Shown here: in pieces, positions 7,437 to 15,987 of the stretch | Position numbering within the stretch: the first letter of the stretch is position 1 | Layout: the number at the start of each line of letters is the position of its first letter | Source of the DNA: CAZEHS01 sp964511875 | GTDB lineage: Bacteria; Bacillota; Clostridia; Peptostreptococcales; Acidaminobacteraceae | Direction of reading: 5' to 3' | Assembly: GCA_964511875.1 (NCBI GenBank) | Contig: CAZEHS010000012.1 | Span: 1-52,292 of the forward strand | Length of the DNA stretch: 52,292 nucleotides | Notes under the pieces: model-generated | The model's database searches: none | What the model was told of the DNA's origin: nothing | What the model saw: the letters and a program-made list of their open reading frames with translations, nothing else | Made by a program: the position numbers and the translations under genes

Positions 7437-8714
7437 ATGAAAAGAGTCATCGTTGTCGGCAGCGGTGCGGGCGGAGCAGCCGCTGCAAAAAAGCTTCAGG
7501 GGAAATTCAATGTGACGGTCCTGGAGGCAGGCAGGGAATTCAAACCTTTTGGATTCAATTTATCCGCCCTGGAAAAGCTGAAAAAATCCGGGCTGTTCTT
7601 TGATGAGCGTGAAATTCAGCTCCTGTTTCCGTCAATGAGAATCCAAAAGACAAAAGATCGGATGATCATGGTAAGCGGAATAGGCCTCGGCGGTACTACC
7701 ACGCTGTCTGCGGGAAATGCCCTTCGTATGGACAAAGGGCTGAAGGAGCTTGGGATTGATCTGGACGATGAATTCGAGGAGCTTTACAGGGAAATTCCCA
7801 TTACAGTCGATCATCAGAATAAATGGCGGGATAGCACAAAAAGATTGTTTGAAATATGCAGGGAAATGGACCTGAACCCTCAGCCTATACCGAAGCTTGG
7901 AGATTACAGGGGTTGCAGGGACTGCGGAAGATGCGTCCTTGGCTGTCCGTACAATGTCAAATGGGATAGCCGTCAATTTCTGAAGGACGCAAAGGATTCG
8001 GGAGCGGAAATCATTACAGGCTGTAAGGTTTATAAGGTGATCACGGAAAAGGGTCACGTCAAGGGAGTTCAGTCACAGAAAGGCTTCTTTCCTGCGGATA
8101 TCGTCATTTTGGCTGCAGGCGGGTTTTCAACCCCTGTCATACTTCAGAATTCCGGCATTGAATGTGAAAGCAGGCTGTTTGTCGATCCGGTTTTATGCGT
8201 AGCAGCACAGTGCAAGGGGAGCCTTCAGAACAAAGAGCTTTCTATGCCGTTTGCCGTACAGAGGGAGCATTATATCCTGTCCCCCTACTTTGATTATCTG
8301 AGTTTTTTCTTCAATAAGAACTGGCGCTATCCTGCCTCGGATACCCTGTCATTGATGATCAAGCTGGCAGATTCGAGTGCCGGGAGCAGTAAGAACAAAA
8401 GTATATTAAAAACACTTACCGATATTGATAAGGAAAGACTTCAGGAGGCCGTCGGGATCTGCAAGGAGATACTTAGCCGGTATGGCATAAGTAAGGACAC
8501 TGTTTTTCTTGGTACGGTAAATGCCGGACACCCCGGCGGTATGCTGCCGCTAACGAAACAGGAAGCCGAAACCTTCCACAATCCCAAGCTTCCCGAAAAC
8601 CTGTATGTTGCCGATGCAACATTATTTCCCGAATCTTTAGGAAATCCGCCCATACTTACAATAATGGCGATGGCGAAGAGAGTGAGCAGAATTATTATGG
8701 AGCGGAATGCATGA
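7437..8714 (+). CDS. GMC-family flavoprotein with a ferredoxin-like Cys motif
   Basis: A 425-residue FAD-dependent oxidoreductase. The N-terminal VIVVGSGAGGAAAAKKL is the dinucleotide-binding motif, and VSGIGLGGTTTLSAGN and VILAAGGFSTPVIL are typical of GMC enzymes. The C-terminus has GHPGGMLPL and VADATLFPESLGNPP, where GMC enzymes carry their catalytic base region. Unusually, residues 160-171 read CRDCGRCVLGCP, an exact C-x2-C-x2-C-x3-CP ferredoxin motif, so a 4Fe-4S cluster may feed electrons to or from FAD. GMC enzymes oxidise alcohols in general; the substrate here is unknown. It closes the operon, and radical SAM/GMC pairs are known from mycofactocin systems, though no mftA-like peptide is visible. 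Confidence 0.85.
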   Translation: MKRVIVVGSGAGGAAAAKKLQGKFNVTVLEAGREFKPFGFNLSALEKLKKSGLFFDEREIQLLFPSMRIQKTKDRMIMVSGIGLGGTTTLSAGNALRMDKGLKELGIDLDDEFEELYREIPITVDHQNKWRDSTKRLFEICREMDLNPQPIPKLGDYRGCRDCGRCVLGCPYNVKWDSRQFLKDAKDSGAEIITGCKVYKVITEKGHVKGVQSQKGFFPADIVILAAGGFSTPVILQNSGIECESRLFVDPVLCVAAQCKGSLQNKELSMPFAVQREHYILSPYFDYLSFFFNKNWRYPASDTLSLMIKLADSSAGSSKNKSILKTLTDIDKERLQEAVGICKEILSRYGISKDTVFLGTVNAGHPGGMLPLTKQEAETFHNPKLPENLYVADATLFPESLGNPPILTIMAMAKRVSRIIMERNA

Positions 8715-9117
8715 TAAGCAATCAGTGGTTAATTGCGTATCAGCGGAATGTGCCGTTGGGGCTAAATAATGTTTGGTTAAAGCATGCATGGGTATTTACG
8801 AGTATGATAAGCTAAAGGGTACTGCACATATTGGGAGCGATGATCTTAAGGGATTGTTGGACGATTATTCCCTTTTGAGAGCAAGTTGCCTAACCGACCA
8901 GATATGGTCGGTTTTTTGTTTCTCTATGGGATGATAAAGTTCACTCTATAAACAGGACGCTTCCTGGAAAATTCACAGACAAGGGGGTCATCGATGAAAA
9001 AATCTGTCTGGTGAACACAGGTTAATGAAGAGTTATCGAGCAGGATTTACGGGATGGTAAGTCAATGGATGCTGTAAATAAAAGAAAAGGAGTGAAGACC
9101 GAACTGGAGGTAATGAC
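8715..9117 (+). other. 403-base intergenic region
   Basis: It holds one terminator (8892-8919). Downstream is an imperfect hairpin: 8977-8986 pairs with bases around 9009-9019 with one bulge. The ribosome site of the next gene is GGAGGT at 9107-9112. I see no convincing promoter and no known riboswitch. A 48-codon ORF at 8788-8934 runs through the terminator and was rejected. Confidence 0.6.
8892..8919 (+). terminator. Rho-independent terminator of the radical SAM/GMC operon
   Basis: A 9-base-pair stem (8892-8900 with 8905-8913), a GATA loop and a T run. Confidence 0.85.
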
Positions 9118-12042
9118 ATGAAATCAAGATTATTACTTATAGCGATAATTGCTTTGATTTTTTCACTGGTTCCCTCAGTGCAAGCTACGACAGATGAGCT
9201 TAATGCATTATTCATTAATGTGACCGGAATAACATTAGACCAAAGCGCGGTGACGATGACAGTCAGTCAAAAGGTCAATCTTGTCGCGACAATTGACCCG
9301 CCCAACGCAAGTAACCCGGAAACAAGTTGGTCCTCAAGCAACAAAAGGGTTGCAGCAGTAAGCAGTACAGGAACAGTGACAGCAGTAAAATCAGGCACTG
9401 CAACAATCACAGTTACAACTACGGATGGAAAATTAACATCAAAATGTATAGTTACAGTTACTAATCCGTTACCTATTGATGCAATCGGAATAATCTTAGA
9501 TCAAAGTGAGATTTCAATGGTGGTTAGTCAAAAGGTTAATTTGATTGCAACAGTGGTACCGCCCGATGCAACAAATACGAATGTGATCTGGTATTCAAGC
9601 AACAAAAAAGTGGCAGCAGTAAGCACCGTTGGAGCGATTACAGCAATAAAACCAGGAACAGCAATAGTTACAGCTACAACAAAGGACGGTAAATTTGCGG
9701 TAAGCTGCACTGTATCGGTATCGGAATATGCCGCGCCTCAAGATCAACCGGCACCGACAGGTCTTGTGGGAGTCGCGCCCGGATCATCGATCTACCCCAC
9801 AGGTAAAATTACCGGAACAACCACAGCGATGGAATTCAAGCCATCGACAAGTGAAATTTATATAGCCGTAACGGGACCGGAAATCATCGATTTGAATCCG
9901 GGTACCTATCATGTGAGATATGCGGCTAAGGTTGGATTCAATGCAGGAGCAGTGGCCACGGTAGTGGTACCGATTTATGTTGCTCCTCCTCAGGACCAAC
10001 TTGCTCCTGTAGGGCTCCAAGGATGGGCACCCACAACACCATCAACCAATACCGGTAAAATCACAGGTACAACAATGGCAATGGAATACAAGCTGTCGAC
10101 AGAACCGACAGAATGGACACCTGCAACCGAACCTGAAATCATCGGTTTGGGATCAGGCAACTACGATGTTCGTTATGCAGCAAAAGCCGGATTCAATGCC
10201 GGTGCTGCAGCTCAAGTCGTAGTCCCGGTCGAAGCGCCACAAGCTGCGCCTATTGGGCTAATTGGCGTAACACCTACGACAACAGCAAACAATGACGGAA
10301 GAATCTTATATGCTGCAGCTACGATGGAATACAAGCTGTCTACGGCTGCAGACTATATATCCGTATCAGGGATAGAAATTACAGGTCTTGCTGCAGGAAC
10401 GTACAATGTAAGGTATGAAGCTGTCACCGGATACAGTGCAGGAACGCCATCGGACGTCGTGGTGCCAGCACTTTCCAATCAAACAGCTGCAGCTAAATTG
10501 ATCTTCACCTTTGAAGATGCCTGGAAGGACAATATCACGAATGCCTGGCCCATTTTGAACAAGGCAGGTTTTAAGGGCACAGCATACATCAATAGGGATA
10601 TCGTAACCCAACTGGTACCGAATCCGGAAATCATGTCCATGGATCAGTTGAACTCCCTTTACTCCTATGGGTGGGATGTCAGCAACCATACCGCTAACCA
10701 TCTGGACTACCGGTGGAATGCAGATGGCACTGTTGCGCTGAATCCGGACGGCTCATACGTCGAGATCGGTTCAAGCACGACTCAAGCTGATCTTGCGGCC
10801 ATGAAGGCCGTCTATCAGGACAATCAAAATTGGCTTATCACAAGCGGCTGGACAAGATCCGCATATAATGCGGCTTATCCGTCCGGTCTCTATAGCGCAC
10901 CCCTTATTGAAATTCTAAAGAATATGGGAGTCTTAACCGGTCAGTCAACGATTGAGGATACCCCAGGAACCAATCAAGCAATTCCAGTTACAAACTTTTT
11001 TGAACTGCCGGTTCAGTTCGTTGAAACCGAAGTCGTAAATCCGGGTACTAACCTGGCTGATGTCAAGGCCGCCATTGATTATGCGGTGGCGAATGGAACA
11101 ACATCAGTCTTGATGCTGCACAAGGTAGAACCGACAAAATTAAATGAAAACGACCTGATCGTAACAATCGCAGATTTACAGGCCATAGTCGATTACGCTA
11201 AAGCAAAAACCGATGCAAATCAGCTCAGCGTCATGACCATGAGCGAATGGTACAATGCACAGCCGTCGACTCCGGTTACGGGTGTCGGTCTGAACAAATC
11301 AACGACGAGCATCCTCGTTGGAGGAGAAGAATGGCTGACAGCGAATTTCGTACCGAACAATGCAAAAAACAAAATCGTGACCTGGACATCCAGTAACTCC
11401 GGTGTTGCCAGCGTGGATGAGACAGGCAGAGTGTTTGGAGAATCCATCGGGACAGCAGTCATTACGGCAACAACCGCAGACGGCGGGTTTACGGCTAATT
11501 GCACCGTAACCGTGACGCAGTTCCTGCCGTTGACGATTACACCTCCAACACTGACTCTGTCCAAGGTTTATGATGGCAATACTTCTGCAGTGGTGACACC
11601 GGGAACATTAAGCGGTGTTGTTGCCGGAGATGTAGTGACAGTCAGCGCAGTAGCAAACTACAATAATTCAGCCGTAGGGACTGGAAAAACAATAACAGTC
11701 GTCTACACCCTTGGCGGAACAGATGCGGCAATATACATCAAACCAAATAATTATACGTCAACTAATGGAGTGATCATACCAGCATCGGTAGCTGTAACAG
11801 GCGTGACACTAGACCTTGAAACAGTGGATCTGACTGCAGGCGGAATGGCAGTAACATTAGTAGAGACGGCAGCCCCTGCAGAAGCAACCAACAAAGCCGT
11901 AACGTGGTCGTCAAGCAATGAAGCCGTGGCAACCGTATCGGGCGGGCAAGTGACTCCGGTATCAGCAGGATCGGCAACGATCACAGTTACAACCGATGAT
12001 GGTGGGTTCACGGATACGTGTGAAATAACGGTGGTTTATTGA
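9118..12042 (+). CDS. Secreted multidomain protein: Big_2, repeats, deacetylase-like core, YDG, Big_2
   Basis: A 974-residue exported protein with a cleavable signal peptide (residues 1-24, SVQA-TT). Domains in order: two Big_2 immunoglobulin-like modules (about 35-205), three degenerate 75-residue repeats ending in VVVP (about 210-455), a polysaccharide-deacetylase-like domain (about 457-715), a Big_2 module (718-802), a YDG-type module (802-892) and a final Big_2 module. In the core, TFEDAW and NHTANH match the metal Asp and His-x3-His of NodB enzymes, with the first Asp replaced by Glu. It probably acts on cell-wall or surface polysaccharide outside the cell. No sortase motif or S-layer anchor is visible, so it may be released or wall-bound through its repeats. 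Confidence 0.88.
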   Translation: MKSRLLLIAIIALIFSLVPSVQATTDELNALFINVTGITLDQSAVTMTVSQKVNLVATIDPPNASNPETSWSSSNKRVAAVSSTGTVTAVKSGTATITVTTTDGKLTSKCIVTVTNPLPIDAIGIILDQSEISMVVSQKVNLIATVVPPDATNTNVIWYSSNKKVAAVSTVGAITAIKPGTAIVTATTKDGKFAVSCTVSVSEYAAPQDQPAPTGLVGVAPGSSIYPTGKITGTTTAMEFKPSTSEIYIAVTGPEIIDLNPGTYHVRYAAKVGFNAGAVATVVVPIYVAPPQDQLAPVGLQGWAPTTPSTNTGKITGTTMAMEYKLSTEPTEWTPATEPEIIGLGSGNYDVRYAAKAGFNAGAAAQVVVPVEAPQAAPIGLIGVTPTTTANNDGRILYAAATMEYKLSTAADYISVSGIEITGLAAGTYNVRYEAVTGYSAGTPSDVVVPALSNQTAAAKLIFTFEDAWKDNITNAWPILNKAGFKGTAYINRDIVTQLVPNPEIMSMDQLNSLYSYGWDVSNHTANHLDYRWNADGTVALNPDGSYVEIGSSTTQADLAAMKAVYQDNQNWLITSGWTRSAYNAAYPSGLYSAPLIEILKNMGVLTGQSTIEDTPGTNQAIPVTNFFELPVQFVETEVVNPGTNLADVKAAIDYAVANGTTSVLMLHKVEPTKLNENDLIVTIADLQAIVDYAKAKTDANQLSVMTMSEWYNAQPSTPVTGVGLNKSTTSILVGGEEWLTANFVPNNAKNKIVTWTSSNSGVASVDETGRVFGESIGTAVITATTADGGFTANCTVTVTQFLPLTITPPTLTLSKVYDGNTSAVVTPGTLSGVVAGDVVTVSAVANYNNSAVGTGKTITVVYTLGGTDAAIYIKPNNYTSTNGVIIPASVAVTGVTLDLETVDLTAGGMAVTLVETAAPAEATNKAVTWSSSNEAVATVSGGQVTPVSAGSATITVTTDDGGFTDTCEITVVY

Positions 12043-12388
12043 TAAACAAGTAGGACGAAACTGAAGGCCTCACCGGCACATTAATACAACATCACCTGTA
12101 GGGCCTTAGCAATCCCATTCACACATAATGGGACGACAACAAGCTGATAGGAGGTAATAGCCGATTGCTTGCATGACTGCGGATTAATAAACACTGATTA
12201 CGAGGAATCAAATAGCTTATTAAAAGAGATTCCTAGCTGCAACCCGTTTAAGGAGCAGCTAGGAATTCTTTTGTTCTGACGAATAGTATTGGACATTAAA
12301 CACATAATTAGTCTAATATGCCTCAAAAAAACAATTATCACCTACTGGGATAGCTCAATTCTAACTTTGATTTAGTGTTCATATCTAG
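12043..12388. other. 346-base intergenic region between convergent genes
   Basis: It lies between a plus-strand and a minus-strand gene. It contains one strong hairpin (12229-12266) and a short inverted repeat near 12100-12135 (CCCATT with AATGGG). An AGGAGGT at 12151-12157 is not followed by a usable ORF. I see no gene in it. Confidence 0.6.
12229..12275 (+). terminator. Terminator of the large secreted protein gene
   Basis: A 12-base-pair perfect stem (12229-12240 with 12255-12266), a 14-base loop and a T-rich tail. It may serve the minus-strand lipoprotein gene as well. Confidence 0.75.
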
Positions 12389-12952
12389 TTATTTGGGGTT
12401 TATATCTTCAATTGGTTTGAGAGGATTGCCTTTCAGGATGGTTTCCACTTCCTCGTAGCCGTCCGGGAATGCGAAGTTATAACGGGCAGGCAACGCAAAA
12501 ATATATTTGGAATTGCGAGCAAGTTCACTGGGGCCAATTGGCGCTGCACCGATATGAAAAGCATCCTCCTTGTTCATTGAGTCCCATTGCTTTAAGGTGA
12601 ATATCATGATGGGTATATCTTGCTGTGCTTTTTCAGGCGTCCATTCAGGATTTCGGATCGATATCATCGGGCCCGTTTCCACAACCTTTTCACCTTGAGA
12701 ATTTCCTGTAGCCAGCCCTTTCCATGTATCAGTGACAATGGTATAGTCCTTCCAGCTGTCCGGCAGTGAGAAACGGAAGCCATACTCTGTATTCTCGTAG
12801 ACAATTGAGACCTTCTCAACATTTGCGGTGCTGTTTTTTGTGCTGTTTTCTGAAACGGCGGCATTCCCTGTACTGCCTTGCCTACATCCAACCAATGCGG
12901 CAACCATGCAGATCATTGCCAGTGCCATAAGTAATGCAAATCGCTTTTTCAT
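12389..12952 (-). CDS. Lipoprotein of unknown function (187 aa)
   Basis: The start at 12952 (MKKRFALLM) is set by GGAGG 9 bases upstream on the minus strand; the longer reading adds 15 unlikely residues. The signal peptide ends in VAALVGC, a lipobox with cysteine near residue 23. A Ser- and Asn-rich linker follows. The mature domain begins VSIVYENTEYGFRFSLPDSWKDYTIV, a pattern common in small surface lipoproteins with a PsbP-like or immune-type fold. It then has the PMISIRNPEWTPEKAQQDIPI stretch. The function is unknown. It stands alone and convergent to the large secreted protein. Confidence 0.8.
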   Translation of the reverse strand: MKKRFALLMALAMICMVAALVGCRQGSTGNAAVSENSTKNSTANVEKVSIVYENTEYGFRFSLPDSWKDYTIVTDTWKGLATGNSQGEKVVETGPMISIRNPEWTPEKAQQDIPIMIFTLKQWDSMNKEDAFHIGAAPIGPSELARNSKYIFALPARYNFAFPDGYEEVETILKGNPLKPIEDINPK

Positions 12953-12978
12953 AATATTTTTACCTCCATGAAAGCAGT

Positions 12979-13044
12979 TTGTGAAAAGTTCCGTCATTTC
13001 TCTGCCTTATTTACTTTGACGAATGGTTTTGTGGAAAGTTCCGT
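12979..13044. repeat. Pair of 16-base direct repeats, 50 bases apart
   Basis: The unit TTGTGRAAAGTTCCGT occurs at 12979-12994 and 13029-13044 with one difference. It lies just upstream of the lipoprotein start, so it may be a regulator site for that gene or for the pspC operon. Confidence 0.6.
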
Positions 13045-13243
13045 ACGTGTGATGTATATGCAATGGAAATTATCTTCAATCATGGCAGGGATAGAATGTA
13101 TTATTGGACTTCCACCCCAATTTCCACCCCAACGCCAATGGAAACAATGGGGTAAAACTGACTCCAACTGGAATTTCGGCATTTTGAAACATTCTAATAT
13201 CAACGCTTTCAGGCGTAACTTGGCTAAACGTACCATACCTCCG

Positions 13244-13258
13244 TTAAGAAATTCTTAA
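13244..13258. promoter_or_regulatory. Palindrome upstream of the pspC operon
   Basis: Seven-base arms TTAAGAA/TTCTTAA around a single A, 85 bases before the pspC start. It looks like a dimeric operator, but no protein is known for it here. Confidence 0.4.
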
Positions 13259-13342
13259 ACAAGCATTAAACCCTTACAGCCTTGTTTGTGCAACATCTCC
13301 ATGGTAACCTTAACTTAAGAAAACAAATAAGGAGTGAACATT

Positions 13343-13771
13343 ATGGATAATCGGATTTATCGTTCAAGAGATACGAAAATGGTGGCTGGCGTTTGCGGCG
13401 GGATTGCAGAGATGTTCAATTTGGACCCTACTCTGGTGAGATTGGTTACGGTGGCTCTTGTGATTTTTTCGGGATTCACGTTTCTGGTGGTTTATGTGAT
13501 GTGCGCGCTCATCATTCCGTTGGAACCGTCTTCAGGATATATCCTGAAGCGGCACAATCGATCTTCGGAACCTGAGCAAAGAGCATATCAGCCGACGACT
13601 GCTCCAGCTGCCGGTGCTGTCGAAGAAAGTGTGAAAGCTGAAGAAGCAGCGCCTGTTCCTGAGCCTTCACCAGAAGGTGAGGAAGATTCAGTAATGCCGG
13701 ATGAACCAGCGGATTATGTATCTGATCCTGTTGAGCAGATTGATTCGGAAGAGGAAGAGGGAAAATATTGA
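13343..13771 (+). CDS. PspC domain protein with acidic tail
   Basis: A 142-residue protein. Residues 1-60 are a PspC domain: YRSRDTKMVAGVCGGIAEMFNLDPTLVRL, followed by one hydrophobic span (VTVALVIFSGFTFLVVYVMCALIIPL). The rest is a long Pro-, Glu- and Ala-rich acidic tail ending in EEEEGKY. PspC proteins sit in the inner membrane and take part in envelope-stress responses. The ATG at 13343 is placed by AAGGAG; a GTG at 13334 lies within that site. It is followed 15 bases later by a second PspC gene and then by a LiaF-like gene, so the three form a stress module. Confidence 0.88.
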   Translation: MDNRIYRSRDTKMVAGVCGGIAEMFNLDPTLVRLVTVALVIFSGFTFLVVYVMCALIIPLEPSSGYILKRHNRSSEPEQRAYQPTTAPAAGAVEESVKAEEAAPVPEPSPEGEEDSVMPDEPADYVSDPVEQIDSEEEEGKY

Positions 13772-13786
13772 TACGAGGTGCATGCC

Positions 13787-14245
13787 ATGAATAAACGTCT
13801 TTACAGATCGAGGAAGGACACCTTCCTGAGCGGTGTCTGCGGCGGGATAGCCGAATATTTCAACTTTGATGTATCATTGGTACGTATCGGCTGGGTGATT
13901 GCAACTCTGGCCACTGGTGGACTGGGACTGATCGCTTACATCATCGCAGCAGTGGTCGTGCCGCTGGAACCCACTGGAGGTGTTGAGGAAATGTCAACGG
14001 ATCAGCAAAACAACTATGAAAGCAGTTCCGGTACCGAGCAAAAATCCAGCAGCACGAATAACTGGTCTGATATGAACGGATGGCGTAAGGATTCCGGAGC
14101 ATCCCGTAAATATGTGGGGCTGTTCCTGGTCATGCTGGGCGTGTTTTTCATGGTGAGGCGTTATATTCCTTCCATCGACTTCGGACTGCTCTGGGCAATC
14201 TGTCTGGTGCTTGTGGGCATCGGCCTGATTGCAAAAAGGGGGTAG
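13787..14245 (+). CDS. PspC domain protein with C-terminal LiaF-like membrane domain
   Basis: A 152-residue protein starting at the ATG at 13787 behind GAGGTG. Residues 1-60 are a PspC domain nearly parallel to that of the preceding gene (YRSRKDTFLSGVCGGIAEYFNFD), with one membrane span. After a Ser- and Asn-rich linker come two short membrane spans (KYVGLFLVMLGVFFMVRR and LLWAICLVLVGIGLIAKR), like the DUF5668 or LiaF-type transmembrane region. It is probably a membrane stress sensor that works with its two neighbours. The tandem PspC pair suggests duplication followed by divergence of the tails. Confidence 0.88.
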   Translation: MNKRLYRSRKDTFLSGVCGGIAEYFNFDVSLVRIGWVIATLATGGLGLIAYIIAAVVVPLEPTGGVEEMSTDQQNNYESSSGTEQKSSSTNNWSDMNGWRKDSGASRKYVGLFLVMLGVFFMVRRYIPSIDFGLLWAICLVLVGIGLIAKRG

Positions 14246-14249
14246 GGTC

Positions 14250-15170
14250 ATGAATAACCATGGCCGTCTCTACTCCGGATTTGTAATAATGACGATTGGA
14301 ATATTGCTGCTGCTTGGAAATCTGGGAGTGATATCCTGGTCGATTCTCAGCGGGTTCAGCCGCATCTGGCCGCTGATCATCGTAGCTGTGGGTCTGAACC
14401 TGTTCTTCAATAATCACATTCTTATCAAGCTGTTTACGTTCACTGGACTGATTGTCGCTTTGGTTGTGGCAGGGATGATGTATCCGCCTTCGGAAGACTG
14501 GAATTTCAGGTTTGATTTTGATGGCTCAGGATCCGGACATAGAACAATAAGCAAGACATACCCTATGGAACAGAACATCACTTCCGCGGAACTGAATCTG
14601 AAGATGCCGGCAGGCTCCCTGGAAATCTCAGGGCAGGACGAGAATCTGTTGAATGGAAGATTTCCGAGCAACTACGCAAAAGAAAGTGCATTGACCACTG
14701 ATGGCGGCATCCGGAAAAGCTTCAATTTGGATGGCGGAGCCTTTATTCTGAGCACCGGGTCCAATACTGACAACAGCTGGCAGTACAACTATGAGCTGAA
14801 CAACAGCATTCCGTGGGATCTGAGGATCGATGCCGGAGCCACTGAGGCAAATCTGGATTTCAGAGACATCATCCTTAAGAATCTGGAATTGAATTCAGGC
14901 GCAGGCGATATTGATATCCGAATCGGTAAAGTGGATAGGAAAGCAACCATCGCTGCCGATGTGAAGGCTTCGGATTTCAACGTGACGCTCCCCAAAAGTG
15001 TGGGCTTCAAGGCTGTCATAGAAGGATCACTCAACGATATAAATATAGAAGGCGATGATTACGTAAAACAAGGGAATGTCTATACAAGCATCAATTACAA
15101 TTCAGCAGCGCAAAAAGTGGATTTGAATCTGGATATTGCTGTCGGCGACATCTCGATCGAATTGGAATAG
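14250..15170 (+). CDS. LiaF/toast-rack-like membrane protein
   Basis: A 306-residue protein. The N-terminus has three membrane spans (about 8-26, 31-48 and 52-71). The rest is a soluble beta-rich domain with repeating SAELNLKMPAGSLEISG, LRIDAGATEANLDF and LELNSGAGDIDIRIG units. This is the toast-rack pattern found in LiaF, a negative regulator of the LiaRS cell-envelope two-component system, and in relatives. No LiaS or LiaR gene is in the window, so the partner may be elsewhere, or the winged-helix gene downstream may serve. The start follows GGGGGTAGGG, which overlaps the end of the previous gene. Confidence 0.85.
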   Translation: MNNHGRLYSGFVIMTIGILLLLGNLGVISWSILSGFSRIWPLIIVAVGLNLFFNNHILIKLFTFTGLIVALVVAGMMYPPSEDWNFRFDFDGSGSGHRTISKTYPMEQNITSAELNLKMPAGSLEISGQDENLLNGRFPSNYAKESALTTDGGIRKSFNLDGGAFILSTGSNTDNSWQYNYELNNSIPWDLRIDAGATEANLDFRDIILKNLELNSGAGDIDIRIGKVDRKATIAADVKASDFNVTLPKSVGFKAVIEGSLNDINIEGDDYVKQGNVYTSINYNSAAQKVDLNLDIAVGDISIELE

Positions 15171-15176
15171 CAAGGA

Positions 15177-15220
15177 CAAGCACCCTAGACATATTGACAA
15201 TTACGGGTGCTTGCTATATT
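15177..15220 (+). terminator. Terminator of the pspC/LiaF operon
   Basis: A 9-base-pair stem (15177-15185 with 15205-15213) with a 19-base loop, followed by TATATTTTT. The large loop makes it a moderate candidate. Confidence 0.6.
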
Positions 15221-15234
15221 TTTGTCAAAAGCAA

Positions 15235-15264
15235 TTGACAGAAGGATTGAAAAATAGCTATTAT
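15235..15264 (+). promoter_or_regulatory. Candidate sigma-A promoter of the winged-helix gene
   Basis: TTGACA at 15235-15240 and TATTAT at 15259-15264 with an 18-base spacer; an overlapping TATAAT at 15262 has a longer spacer. Confidence 0.6.
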
Positions 15265-15365
15265 AATAGGGAAGGACAAAAACAATTTAGCGATAAAGAA
15301 TTCCTTTTTTTGTTTGGAATATTATTTTTATGGACCATGACTCTTAAAACTTGGGGGATGAGATC

Positions 15366-15920
15366 TTGAAAAGTGTTAAAACATTAACAAGTATGAAGGA
15401 AATCAAAGCATTTTCTGATCCATATCGAATGATGATCATGAATCAGTATTATAAATTGGCACGGCCTGCTACCGTTAAGCAAATCGCCGATGAGATGGGA
15501 GAGGTTCCTGCAAAGGTCCATTATCATGTTAAGAAACTGGAATCTGTCGGGATTCTCAAGCTGAAGCACACAAAAGAAATAAACGGGATCATCGCAAAGT
15601 TCTATGAGCCGACTGCCCAAACCTTTAAGGTGTTCAACCAGGATATCGGTGATATCTCATACAACAATCAATTTTCAGGTGACGACGGCGAAATCATTGA
15701 AATTTTCGAAACCACGCAAAAGCTTTTTTTAGAGCGTTGCAATGACCGTTACTGCAATAATGAAGCCATTCTTCTGATGGAGGATATCCTGTTGACCCCG
15801 GAAGAATATGAAGAGATTTTCGTTGAATTGAACCGGAAAGTGAATGAATTGCGTGCGCGGTCCGAGAATAGTGAGGGGCCAAGATACAGATTTATGGCAG
15901 CAGTTGTAGCAAACGAATAA
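15366..15920 (+). CDS. Winged-helix (ArsR-like) transcriptional regulator
   Basis: A 184-residue protein starting at a TTG at 15366, placed by GGGGGATGAG. Residues about 10-75 form a winged helix: IKAFSDPYRMMIMNQYY, then TVKQIADEMGEVPAKVHYHVKKLESVGILKL, the recognition helix and wing of ArsR-type proteins. The remaining 110 residues are an acidic, helical domain of unknown role with cysteines in ERCNDRYCNN. It follows the stress module after a terminator and has its own promoter, so regulation of that module is a possibility, not a demonstrated fact. There is no arsenic-type CxC site. Confidence 0.82.
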   Translation: MKSVKTLTSMKEIKAFSDPYRMMIMNQYYKLARPATVKQIADEMGEVPAKVHYHVKKLESVGILKLKHTKEINGIIAKFYEPTAQTFKVFNQDIGDISYNNQFSGDDGEIIEIFETTQKLFLERCNDRYCNNEAILLMEDILLTPEEYEEIFVELNRKVNELRARSENSEGPRYRFMAAVVANE

Positions 15921-15929
15921 AACAAGTGT

Positions 15930-15958
15930 TTGACCCGGTTGATTATGGGAAATATAAT
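15930..15958 (+). promoter_or_regulatory. Sigma-A promoter
   Basis: TTGACC (15930-15935), a 17-base spacer and TATAAT (15953-15958). It drives the following 117-residue gene. Confidence 0.75.
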
Positions 15959-15987
15959 AAATAGCCCATGCGAACGGGGGGTCCATT

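Larger units (their letters stand above)
12953..13342. other. 390-base intergenic region upstream of the pspC genes
   Basis: It separates the divergent lipoprotein and pspC genes. It contains a pair of 16-base direct repeats (12979-12994 and 13029-13044) and a palindrome (13244-13258). A C-rich stretch near 13110-13140 is nearly duplicated (TTCCACCCCAA twice). I could not fix a clear -35/-10 pair. The ORF across 12968-13258 has no protein-like composition. Confidence 0.55.

Noticed and set aside
8788..8934. A 48-codon ORF before the large secreted protein
   Set aside because: No ribosome site precedes it and its 3' third runs through a strong terminator.
8940..9117. A cyclic di-GMP riboswitch before the secreted protein
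   Set aside because: The leader has a hairpin but lacks the conserved core bases of either class.
15136..15369. A 77-codon ORF across the pspC terminator and next promoter
   Set aside because: It overlaps a terminator and promoter and has no ribosome site or protein-like pattern.
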